DNA of 13,448 bases, from positions 1-13,448 of the forward strand of contig CAMURW010000011.1 of the NCBI GenBank assembly GCA_947097635.1. The letters run 5' to 3'. A program made the position numbers and the translations under genes. Positions 6,520-13,448 of the stretch are shown piece after piece. Every line of letters begins with the position of its first letter. Position 1 is the stretch's first letter. The stretch comes from an uncultured Bacteroidales bacterium. Lineage in GTDB: Bacteria > Bacteroidota > Bacteroidia > Bacteroidales > P3. The notes under the pieces were generated by a model. The model made no database searches. It was given only the letters and a program-made list of their open reading frames with translations, and had not been told where the DNA came from.

Positions 6520-8319
6520 ATGGCAGAGACAAAAAAACATAGAGCATATCGCCGCTTTCTGGTCTGGCGCCTGCGCCACATTCAGGAATATCCCTTCCTG
6601 CTGATGCTGAGCGTGGCTGCGGGCCTGCTGAGCGGCATTGCGGCAGTGGTGCTGAAACGCCTGGTGCATTTGGTCAACGGCATGCTGCTGAGCGTGAGCG
6701 TGCCTACCTTTGTGGGAGGCAACCTGCTGATGCTTGCCTATCCAGCCATAGGCATTATCTTCACCATCCTGTTTGTTCGCTACGTCGTGGGCGGCCATAT
6801 AGGCCACGGCCTTCCTACCGTGCTATATTCCATCAGTCGGAAGCAGAGCGAGCTGCCCGTTAAAAACATTTGGTCGTCGTTGATTGCCAGCACACTTACG
6901 GTGGCGTTCGGCGGCAGCGTAGGCCTGGAGGCCCCTATCGCCAGTACCGGCAGCGCCATAGGCAGCAATATTGGTCGTTTGTTCCGACTTACACCCCAAA
7001 GCGTACGCATGCTGCTGGGATGCGGCGCGGCAGGCGGTATTGCCGGCATCTTCCAGGCTCCTGTGGCAGGGGTGCTGTTTGTCGTGGAGGTGTTCCTGTT
7101 CGATCTCACCATGACATCCTCCATACCCCTGTTGCTCAGTGCCCTTACCGCCAGCAGCATAGCTTATTTCTTTATGGGCGGCGATGTGCTGTTCTCCTTC
7201 CAGATTGTGGACGAATACACGCTGAGCCAACTGCCTTTCTATTGCATTCTGGGCGTGTTCTGCGCTATGGCATCGGTATCGTTCCTTCGCACCACCGACC
7301 GCGTGGAAGGATGGTTTGCCAGACGCAAAAATGTATGGTCCAAGGTGATAATTGGCAGTCTTACACTGGGTGTGCTGATATTCCTCTTTCCTCCCCTCTT
7401 CGGCGAAGGCTACAATGCGGTGTCGCTGCTGCTGCAAGGCGACACCGAGGGCTTCTTCCGCCACAGCCTGTTACAGCAATGGGTGGACAATCCCTGGATA
7501 GTGATGCTGTTCCTGTTCCTGCTGATACCCATGAAAGGCGTGGCAACAGCCACCACGATAGGCTGTGGAGGCGTGGGCGGCACTTTCGGCCCTTCCGTAG
7601 TGCTGGGAGGCATCTGCGGATACCTTATTGCCATGTTCCTCACGCAGATAGGATTGCCGCCGCAGAGCACTACCAACTTCGCCCTGGTAGGGATGGCAGC
7701 TGTGATGACGGGGGTGATGCACGCACCTTTTATGGCCACTTTCCTTATTGCCGAAATCACGGGAGGCTACGATTTGCTCATGCCCTTGCTAATCACCGTG
7801 GTAGTGACATACCTGTGCGTGAATCCTTTCGAGAAGCACTCCATCTACGCTCGCAAACTGGCACAAAGGGGCGACCTGCTGACACACGACAAGGACAGTG
7901 CCGCACTGCAGTTTATGAACCTAAGGAAACTGATAGAGACTAACTTCGTGATAGTGCGCCAAGGCGACACTTTGCGCGACCTGGTAGAAGCCATAAAAAA
8001 CAGTAAGCGCAACATCTTCCCTGTGCTGACTGCCGACGACAAGTTTCTGGGAGTGGTGGTGCTGGAGGATGTGCGCAAAATTATCTTCCGCCAGGACCTC
8101 TACGACCTCTATGCCGTGGACGAAATGATGCATCCCCTCAACGAGGGCGACGTGGCGCGCATCAGCGACCCTCCTCAGGAAATAGTGAAAAAATTCATCG
8201 TCGGAGGGAGATACAACCTTGTAGTCATCGACGACGAGAACAATTATCTGGGATTCCTTTCCCGTGCCAATATGCTGAGCGAATACAAAAAGTTCGTCAG
8301 CGAGTTCAGCGAGGAATAA
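6520..8319 (+). CDS. ClC-family chloride channel/transporter with two CBS domains
   Basis: A 599-residue inner-membrane protein. Residues 25-440 are the ClC membrane domain with its signature loops: GHGLP (95-99, in place of GSGIP), GGSVGLEAP (131-139; E137 at the gating-glutamate position, within GLEAP rather than the usual GREGP) and GGVGGTFGPSVVLGG (350-364, the GGxFxP motif). The ENPFEKHSIYA-like segment at 435-443 follows, then two CBS domains, about 465-530 (FPVLTADDKFLGVVVLEDV) and 535-590 (LVVIDDENNYLGFLSRANM), which in this family bind nucleotides and regulate gating. E190 (FVVEVFLFD) is in the region of the internal proton glutamate of ClC exchangers, but a channel versus Cl-/H+ exchange mode cannot be decided. 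Full length for a ClC-CBS protein. Its stop lies 18 bases from the convergent NlpC/P60 gene, with no terminator visible between them. Confidence 0.92.
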   Translation: MAETKKHRAYRRFLVWRLRHIQEYPFLLMLSVAAGLLSGIAAVVLKRLVHLVNGMLLSVSVPTFVGGNLLMLAYPAIGIIFTILFVRYVVGGHIGHGLPTVLYSISRKQSELPVKNIWSSLIASTLTVAFGGSVGLEAPIASTGSAIGSNIGRLFRLTPQSVRMLLGCGAAGGIAGIFQAPVAGVLFVVEVFLFDLTMTSSIPLLLSALTASSIAYFFMGGDVLFSFQIVDEYTLSQLPFYCILGVFCAMASVSFLRTTDRVEGWFARRKNVWSKVIIGSLTLGVLIFLFPPLFGEGYNAVSLLLQGDTEGFFRHSLLQQWVDNPWIVMLFLFLLIPMKGVATATTIGCGGVGGTFGPSVVLGGICGYLIAMFLTQIGLPPQSTTNFALVGMAAVMTGVMHAPFMATFLIAEITGGYDLLMPLLITVVVTYLCVNPFEKHSIYARKLAQRGDLLTHDKDSAALQFMNLRKLIETNFVIVRQGDTLRDLVEAIKNSKRNIFPVLTADDKFLGVVVLEDVRKIIFRQDLYDLYAVDEMMHPLNEGDVARISDPPQEIVKKFIVGGRYNLVVIDDENNYLGFLSRANMLSEYKKFVSEFSEE

Positions 8320-8337
8320 CGCGCAATGACGGCGCAA

Positions 8338-9072
8338 TCAGGCATCGTTCTTCGGACTGGGCAGCAAATCCTCGTCTTTTAATATTCTGGTGGCTCCAAT
8401 ATAGCGCTGCCGATAATAGGCATCCTGGCTGGAAGTGACGATTACGCCGCTGCTGGTGCTGGCATGGATGAAATGGAAAGAACCCTTTTCGGCATTCACG
8501 TCCACCACCATACCCACGTGGCCTACCAAGCCGTGGATATATCTGTCGCCGTAGAATACCAGGTCGCCTTCCTTCAGTTTCTTGGTGCTGCGGATGCGCT
8601 TGCCTTGGTTGATTTGCGACGAGCAGCCAGAACCTAAATGGTAGCCGTACTTGCCGAAACAAAACTGCATAAATCCTGCACAGTCGAAATATTTCGGCCC
8701 TTTCCCACCAAAACGATAGGGCGAACCAAGGTAGCGAAAAGCGAAAGCCTTCAGCTGGTCCGCCTTGCTACTGTCGGTGGTGAGGAAAGAGGCATAGGCG
8801 GGAGTAAAGGGCACGTTCTTGCCAAGTGCCTCCCCAGCCTCCGCTGCCTGCAGACGTTCTGCCTCGTAAGCATCGGCCGGGTGTCCTGTATTGCCTTTCC
8901 TTCGCAGTGGCCGGCAGGCAGGATGCGCCTCCATGGCATTGCCCGGCACAGGGTCGCGGTAGAACAGCTGCCCCAAACGTCCCGTGATGCTTGAGATGCC
9001 GAAAGGGAACACCAACAATATCAAAACAACAATAACGACAATATGCGTGAAACGGCGATGGGGGGTAGACAT
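8338..9072 (-). CDS. Membrane-anchored NlpC/P60 (C40) peptidoglycan endopeptidase
   Basis: A 244-residue protein. Residues 10-30 are one hydrophobic segment (IVVIVVLILLVFPFG) acting as signal anchor, so the rest should be periplasmic. Residues 50-100 form a charged Ala/Glu-rich linker. Residues 104-232 are an NlpC/P60 domain: LGSPYRFGGKGPKYFDC ends in the catalytic cysteine C131 (FDCAGF for the usual FDCSGF), then KLKEGDLVFYG (166-175), catalytic H185 in VGHVGMVV, and the third polar residue H203 in FIHAS. The family cleaves the gamma-D-Glu-diaminopimelate bond of cell-wall peptides. It lies 90 bases downstream of the ligase gene on the same strand and may be the last gene of the wzz-ligase operon. 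A link between cell-wall opening and polysaccharide export is an inference from position. Confidence 0.88.
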   Translation of the reverse strand: MSTPHRRFTHIVVIVVLILLVFPFGISSITGRLGQLFYRDPVPGNAMEAHPACRPLRRKGNTGHPADAYEAERLQAAEAGEALGKNVPFTPAYASFLTTDSSKADQLKAFAFRYLGSPYRFGGKGPKYFDCAGFMQFCFGKYGYHLGSGCSSQINQGKRIRSTKKLKEGDLVFYGDRYIHGLVGHVGMVVDVNAEKGSFHFIHASTSSGVIVTSSQDAYYRQRYIGATRILKDEDLLPSPKNDA

Positions 9073-9124
9073 AGGAGGATAGTTTTAAGTGGTTAACAAA
9101 AGGGAAGGCAACGGGAAAGACGGT

Positions 9125-9145
9125 GACGGAGCATATAGCTCCATC
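9125..9145 (-). terminator. Hairpin between the ligase and NlpC/P60 genes
   Basis: On the - strand GATGGAGC pairs with GCTCCGTC (one G-T pair) over the loop TATAT, 17 bases after the ligase stop. No U-tract follows. It could be an attenuator or RNA-processing site separating the two genes, or have no function. Confidence 0.35.
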
Positions 9146-9162
9146 TTCACCATTCCGCGTTC

Positions 9163-10629
9163 TTATTGGAGGCAACCTGCCACCCCCGAGGCGCTCTCCG
9201 ACTCCTTCTTCTCATAATAGACATCCAATGCCAGAATGATGGCTGTGAAGCCCCAGAAAGGCACGCTGAGCTTGTCGGTGTCCAAGAAATTATTGAAGAC
9301 GCCATGGACATAGTAAGTCAGCAAACTGAGGGTGAATGCCAGCGCCATGTTTGCCACAGCCCCGTCCTTGGCAGTGCGATACACATGCACACCGGTGGCG
9401 AAAGTGACGACGAACAGCACCAGCACAAGTGCCGCCCCTGGCACTCCCTGCTCTGTAAGGGCGCCTACGTACTCGCTGTGCGCGTTGCCCAAGTCGCCAC
9501 TGTTTGTGCTGATGGCACTCAACTGATAGCTGCGCTGATAACTGGCATAGAGAAACTGATATGTGCCTGGGCCTACGCCGACCACGGGGCGCTCCTCCCA
9601 CAGGCGTAGGGCGCTGGCCCAGCGATTCAGGCGTTCCACATTGCTGGCATCCGTGCTGATGTTGCTGATGCTTTCCAGCTGCCCTCTCAGGTCATAGCTG
9701 GAATCCTGATGGTTTTTGCCCAACTGGTAAAGCACGTCGCCCTGGTACACAAAGAAGACAGAGACTGCCACACAGGCCAGCAGCACCATCCAGCGCACCT
9801 TTATGCCCAATCGCACAAGCACATAAACGCCGATGGCCGCTGCCACGCTAATCCATGCTGCACGGCAATAGGAGAAGAAGAGACCCACCAGCAGCAGGCC
9901 AAATAGTGCCAAAAAGAACAGGCGGCTCCATCCTTTGCTGCCTCGGCTGAAGATGAAGTAGAAGGCGGCAGGCAGGAACAGCGCGATGGCGCCCCCGTAG
10001 GCCGTATGGTCGTTGTAGAAAGGCTTCATCACGCGATACAGGGTCTGCAGGTCGCTGAACCCTCCCGTCGTCTTGAGCGTGGCAATGGCAATGACGGTAA
10101 TAAGACCTATGGCGTAGGCCCAGAAGAACTGGAGGATACGTTGCGGGTCGCGGAATATCTGCGCACTGGCAAAGAAGAAAGGTATTACGAACCACAGGCG
10201 CGCGATGAAATATTTGATGCTTACCCACGGCAGCTGCGACGTGCAGGCCGTTATCAGCATCCAGCCCAGCGACAGCAGCACTACAATATATATGGGATGC
10301 CGCAGCAGCCGTGTATCGTAGTTGTGCCCTATGAGCACGCGGAACAGGAACATCAGCGAGAAGAGCATCATCATGGGCTCCACCGGCATAGACAGCTCCA
10401 TGCCGCTGTGTGCTATCTCCATGTTGATGGCGAATGGGGTGAGCAGGGCCATGAGCAGCAGCCCCTGCTCCAGTTTCACGATGAAGAGCAGCAGCACAAG
10501 ACCTGCCAGAGGCAAAAGTATCAGCCAGTAGAAGTCCCTGCTCAGAGCCATGAAATTGGCCACGAGGAACAGCACCGTCATACCGATGGCAGTGATTAAT
10601 TGCGTTTGTCTTCGCAGCCAGTCTCGCAT
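9163..10629 (-). CDS. O-antigen ligase / polysaccharide polymerase family (Wzy_C, WaaL-like)
   Basis: A 488-residue polytopic inner-membrane protein with about 10-12 hydrophobic segments (13-28, 33-50, 56-70, 85-100, 112-128, 140-155, 165-183, 212-228, 236-252, 257-290, 398-415, 428-445, 455-470). A large periplasmic loop lies at about 295-395. Wzy_C/O-antigen ligase features are SYCRAAW (253-259, with R256), ERLNRW (332-337), PVVGVGPGTY (348-357) and NAHSEYVGALTEQG (382-395, with His384 and Glu386 at the conserved AH-E positions). The family transfers undecaprenyl-linked glycan to lipid A core or another acceptor, or polymerises repeat units. The two roles cannot be separated by sequence alone. 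It starts 21 bases after the stop of the Wzz-like gene, so the two are almost certainly co-transcribed. Confidence 0.85.
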   Translation of the reverse strand: MRDWLRRQTQLITAIGMTVLFLVANFMALSRDFYWLILLPLAGLVLLLFIVKLEQGLLLMALLTPFAINMEIAHSGMELSMPVEPMMMLFSLMFLFRVLIGHNYDTRLLRHPIYIVVLLSLGWMLITACTSQLPWVSIKYFIARLWFVIPFFFASAQIFRDPQRILQFFWAYAIGLITVIAIATLKTTGGFSDLQTLYRVMKPFYNDHTAYGGAIALFLPAAFYFIFSRGSKGWSRLFFLALFGLLLVGLFFSYCRAAWISVAAAIGVYVLVRLGIKVRWMVLLACVAVSVFFVYQGDVLYQLGKNHQDSSYDLRGQLESISNISTDASNVERLNRWASALRLWEERPVVGVGPGTYQFLYASYQRSYQLSAISTNSGDLGNAHSEYVGALTEQGVPGAALVLVLFVVTFATGVHVYRTAKDGAVANMALAFTLSLLTYYVHGVFNNFLDTDKLSVPFWGFTAIILALDVYYEKKESESASGVAGCLQ

Positions 10630-10650
10630 GATATTATGTTGCAGGATGGG

Positions 10651-11910
10651 TTAGAAAGCGGGAGTGCCGTTGTAGGGGGCTTTGGGGAGACGGGGGGCGG
10701 GGGGATTGGGTGCAATGTCCGTCTTGGGACGGTTGTCCTTCGCAACAGCCGTGGCCAGTACTTCCTCTTTTCGAACCTCGCCGGGACGTTCTTCCTTGCG
10801 GCTGTCCGTTTTCTCCTTGCGGTCGTTTTTGTCGCCGTCCTTGCGGTCGCCGTTGCGGTCTCTTTTGGAGGGGTGTCGGCGCTGTTTGTCGCTATCCTTC
10901 AGACCGGCAGCCGCGCTATGGCCGGCCGTCGCCGTTTTTTCGTTTTTCTGCTCGTCCTTGCCGCCATTGCGCAGGCCATAGTCCCTGCTTCTGTCGTCCT
11001 TGCCGCGCCGTCTGTTTTTAGGATTGCAGCCTTGGGGGTCGTCGCCTTTGATGCGTCCCACCACCAAGAGGGCAAGGATGCAGACGAGCAGTGTTCCCAG
11101 CGTGCCCAGCAGGACGATGACGGCGCGTTTGGGGTAGGCTTTCTTGTCGGCCTTGGCCGCCTGGTCGAGCCAGAACTTGTAGCTAATCTGCTGGTCCAGG
11201 TCCACCTTCGTCTCGCTCATGCGCGTCTGCAGTTTTGCCAGTTCTTTGCATTTGCGGTTGATGAGCTCGCGCAGTGCCACGGCATGCTGCGGCTCGTTGC
11301 GCAGCTGCTCTTCGTAGGCGAAGATGTCTTGCTGGATGTCGTCGCACACGCCATGCATGATGTCGTAGCTGTTTTGCGCACGGTCATGCTGTATTTGGTT
11401 GCTCAGTGTGTCGTAGTTGGCAGCGATGAAGTTGGCCATGTCTGCCGCCCACTGTGCATCCACGTCCAGCACGTTGATTTCCACGCCCAGAAAGTCGGTG
11501 CGCCTCACGCTGACGTTGGAGCGGTACATCTCGTGCATCTTGTGATAGCAATGGGCTTCTTCGGGAGAGATGCCGTAGTGCTCCATCATGTTGAAACGCT
11601 TGCACACGGCATCTTCCATGCTTTGCGACGAGAGGATCTGGATGGCGTACTCGCAGTCGCGCTCTATGCCATAGTCCATAAAGTCCAGGCTGTAGCGGTC
11701 CGCCAGGATGGCCTTGCTCAGGCGGTTGCTGTTGGTGGGGAAGAGGATTGCCGTGGCTTTGTAACGCGATGTCACTAGCAGCGACGCTACCAGGCTGACG
11801 GTAAAAGCAGCCACGGTAACTACCAGTAGCAGCGTTTTCCAGCGTTTCAGGAAACGCCAAGTAGCGTTGAAGTCGTAGTTGTTGCCAAAATTTTTCTTTT
11901 CCATGTCCAT
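10651..11910 (-). CDS. Wzz-type polysaccharide chain-length regulator with long charged C-terminal tail
   Basis: I chose the ATG at 11910 (419 residues). An upstream ATG at 11955 would add 15 residues beginning MGCNNAA, close to a -7-like element (TTATTTTG, - strand, 11963-11970). TM1 lies at 26-47 (LLLVVTVAAFTVSLVASLL) and is followed by RYKATAILFP, the usual start of the Wzz periplasmic domain. A helical periplasmic part covers about 50-255. TM2 is at 263-285, preceded by YPKRAVIV, the conserved Pro-Arg element of this family. Residues 286-419 form an unusual tail: rich in Lys, Arg, Asp, Glu and Asn from 303 to 385 (for example KRDRNGDRKDGDKNDRKEK), then Pro-rich to the end. There is no Walker motif or tyrosine cluster, so it is not a BY-kinase. 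The family sets glycan length by acting on the polymerase, here probably the next gene. Confidence 0.82.
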   Translation of the reverse strand: MDMEKKNFGNNYDFNATWRFLKRWKTLLLVVTVAAFTVSLVASLLVTSRYKATAILFPTNSNRLSKAILADRYSLDFMDYGIERDCEYAIQILSSQSMEDAVCKRFNMMEHYGISPEEAHCYHKMHEMYRSNVSVRRTDFLGVEINVLDVDAQWAADMANFIAANYDTLSNQIQHDRAQNSYDIMHGVCDDIQQDIFAYEEQLRNEPQHAVALRELINRKCKELAKLQTRMSETKVDLDQQISYKFWLDQAAKADKKAYPKRAVIVLLGTLGTLLVCILALLVVGRIKGDDPQGCNPKNRRRGKDDRSRDYGLRNGGKDEQKNEKTATAGHSAAAGLKDSDKQRRHPSKRDRNGDRKDGDKNDRKEKTDSRKEERPGEVRKEEVLATAVAKDNRPKTDIAPNPPAPRLPKAPYNGTPAF

Positions 11911-12046
11911 ATAGGATTTTTCTCTTTTTGTGACGGCTGCATTGTTGCAGCCCATTTTTAGCCAAAATAATTATACAATACAATGAATAACGGAGTGCAG
12001 CAGAATTTATTTTATCGAGGGACAAACAATTTTTGCGTTGCGCGAC

Positions 12047-13114
12047 CTAAGAGTCGTTCTGCTTCTTTATGCTCGCTATATGCAGGCGCTCAAACAGCTC
12101 CTTCACGAAGACTTCGTCCAAGCCCAGCTCGCGTGCCTTCTCCAGGCTGTGTTTCAGTTTGCGGTTCCACTGCCGTGACTGGTAAATCGTCATTCCGTTT
12201 CTGGCCTTCACGGCGGCAATCTGCTGCGACAGCTTCAGGCGCTGCTCCACAAGATGCAGCAGCTCATCGTCCACCAGGTTCATTTGTTCGCGCAGCACGG
12301 TGAGTTCCTTGGGGACTTGCCCCTTTGCATTGCCGTCGCGATGCAGGGGCCTAAGCCCATGAATCATGGCGAAGAAGTCGGCGGGGGCAAGCTGTTGTCG
12401 AGCGTCTGTCAGCGCTGCCTGGGGATGGATATGACACTCCACCATCAGACCATCGAAATCCAGGTTCAGAGCCGTCTGCGAAAGCATGGCTATCGCCTCT
12501 CGCCGGCCTCCCAGATGGCAGGGATCGCACAGCAGCGGCAAATCCGGCATGGCGCGGCGCAGCTCTATAGGCACCTCCCACAACGGGTCGTTGCGCAGCT
12601 CCTGAGGCGAAGCGGGGCCGGCATGGCTGAAGCCACGATGCACTGCCGCCAAGTCCTGAAGCCCTGCCTGCTGCAGACGTTCCACCGCTCCCATCCACAG
12701 TTTCACGTCGGGGTTTACAGGGTTTTTCACCATTACGGGCGTCCCGGTGCCTCTCAGAGCCTCCGCCAGTTCTGCCACCAAGAAAGGGTTGGCGGTAGTT
12801 CTGGCACCTAGCCACAGCACCTCCACACCATAGCGCAGCGCCAACTCCACATGCTCCGTTGTCGCCACTTCGGTAGCAAAATGCCAGTCGCGATGTTCAT
12901 GTCTCAACGCCGAGATCCACTTCAATGCCTCAACACCTGCCCCCTCGAAGCCGCCGGGACGCGTACGGGGCTTCCATACGCCGCAGCGCAGCAGGGCCAC
13001 AGAGGACGAGGCCATCAGCACTCTGCAAGTGTCGCGCAGCTGGCTCTCGCTCTCTGCAGCGCAAGGACCTGCCACCAGGAATAGGGTGTCATTATTTACT
13101 ATGTTCTCGAACAT
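12047..13114 (-). CDS. Bifunctional DAHP synthase (type I-beta) / chorismate mutase (type II)
   Basis: A 355-residue cytoplasmic enzyme. Residues 1-255 are the DAHP synthase: AGPCAAES (15-22), RCGVWKPRTRPGGFEGAG (43-60), FATEV (79-83), WLGARTTANPF (101-111), VMVKNPVNPD (127-136), CDPCHLGG (196-203), and ECHIHPQAALTDARQQL (226-242). Metal ligands of the family fit C18, H200, E226 and D237. Residues 268-350 are an all-helical AroQ-type chorismate mutase (LREQMNLVDDELLHLVEQRLKLSQQI, then K303 and Q317). It catalyses the first step of the shikimate pathway (phosphoenolpyruvate plus erythrose 4-phosphate) and chorismate to prephenate. In Bacteroidetes the mutase domain of such fusions is also reported to mediate feedback control. 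The usual neighbours (prephenate dehydratase, dehydrogenase, aminotransferase) are absent from this window. A near -7 sequence (TAAAGTTG, - strand, 13129-13136) is just upstream. Confidence 0.95.
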   Translation of the reverse strand: MFENIVNNDTLFLVAGPCAAESESQLRDTCRVLMASSSVALLRCGVWKPRTRPGGFEGAGVEALKWISALRHEHRDWHFATEVATTEHVELALRYGVEVLWLGARTTANPFLVAELAEALRGTGTPVMVKNPVNPDVKLWMGAVERLQQAGLQDLAAVHRGFSHAGPASPQELRNDPLWEVPIELRRAMPDLPLLCDPCHLGGRREAIAMLSQTALNLDFDGLMVECHIHPQAALTDARQQLAPADFFAMIHGLRPLHRDGNAKGQVPKELTVLREQMNLVDDELLHLVEQRLKLSQQIAAVKARNGMTIYQSRQWNRKLKHSLEKARELGLDEVFVKELFERLHIASIKKQNDS

Positions 13115-13448
13115 GAAACCGTCGCTACCAACTTTATAGTAAAAACGCCGCTGCTATGCATTTTATTGCCCCCAAAGGGAAATTTTTACCTTTCGTATGC
13201 CCCGATGCCGTGGCCAGCGACTTCAAGTCTCGGCCCATGGGATAGCCGTCCCTGCCACGCTAAGAAATACCGTGCGGCGCGCCCGCCGCTGCCACTGCGG
13301 TTGAGGGGGCCTTGGCAGGATGGGAATGGCCCGCGGGCGGCCCGTAGATAGAACTGAATAGTACCAGTCTCCAGCCGTGTGACTTATCAAGTTGCATATA
13401 AAAAAATAAGGTAAAACCATCGGGCACGCTTTATCGCTCAGTTTCCTT
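13115..13448. other. 334-base gene-free region with GC-rich palindrome cluster
   Basis: Upstream of the DAHP synthase gene and running to the window edge. Open frames on both strands (13166-13351 +, 13223-13420 -) give Pro/Arg-rich, low-complexity products through palindromes and I do not accept them. Bases 13115-13200 are A/T-rich and should hold the DAHP synthase promoter. Bases 13234-13344 are GC-rich and palindromic (next entry). Bases 13360-13448 are A/T-rich again with no recognisable feature; a further gene may lie just beyond the window. Confidence 0.6.
13234..13344. repeat. GC-rich cluster of palindromes, candidate dispersed intergenic element
   Basis: CCCATGGG (13234-13241), GCGGCG/CGCCGC over a 4-base loop (13274-13289), CCGC/GCGG (13286-13289 with 13297-13300) and GCCCGCGGGC (13329-13338) are packed together. 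In addition CCTGCCA (13251-13257) can pair with TGGCAGG (13313-13319), enclosing the central stems. The region stands out from A/T-rich DNA on both sides. Function unknown. Confidence 0.5.

Noticed and set aside
10600..11778. Open frame of 392 codons on the + strand
   Set aside because: It mirrors the Wzz-like gene. The length comes from GC-rich codons; hydrophobic runs are the complement of the charged tail and not real membrane helices.
13223..13420. Small - strand protein (65 codons) near the right edge
   Set aside because: Pro/Arg-rich product produced by the GC-rich palindromes; no domain or plausible start context.

Overview
The window looks like a chromosomal segment of a Bacteroidales bacterium, possibly Prevotella-like. 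The family placement is only a guess. Four things support the order-level call: the fused DAHP synthase/chorismate mutase, the Bacteroidetes-style lipoproteins and outer-membrane barrels, A/T-rich start regions without Shine-Dalgarno sequences, and a TAnnTTTG promoter element upstream of the ClC gene. I see no tRNA, rRNA, CRISPR array, insertion sequence or phage gene.

Left part (1-5042, all on the + strand): the 3' end of an ECF-type sigma factor gene, cut by the window edge, is followed by a single-pass membrane protein that resembles Bacteroidetes zinc-less anti-sigma factors. Next come a small lipoprotein and an outer-membrane protein made of a repetitive beta-solenoid (head-GIN / DUF2807-like) joined to a beta-barrel. 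The close spacing suggests one operon, plausibly an envelope-sensing module. After a 605-base gene-free stretch comes a second protein whose barrel is clearly paralogous to the first but which lacks the solenoid. That gap holds a cluster of hairpins, five 11-bp tandem repeats and a run of ten C just upstream of the second barrel gene.

Middle (5043-8319): a gene-free stretch with a duplicated 19-mer and inverted repeats, then an OmpA-family lipoprotein (- strand) diverging from a ClC chloride channel/transporter with two CBS domains (+ strand).

Right part (8320-13448, all on the - strand): in transcription order, a DAHP synthase/chorismate mutase, then a Wzz-type chain-length regulator with an unusual 134-residue charged tail, an O-antigen ligase/polymerase (Wzy_C/WaaL superfamily) and a membrane-anchored NlpC/P60 cell-wall hydrolase. 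The last three are closely spaced and look like a surface-polysaccharide module. The final 334 bases hold no convincing gene but do contain a GC-rich cluster of palindromes.

No defence system or other fully novel system is evident. The most promising points are the sigma / anti-sigma-like / solenoid-barrel operon with its paralogue behind a poly-C tract, and the tailed Wzz protein next to its ligase and hydrolase.
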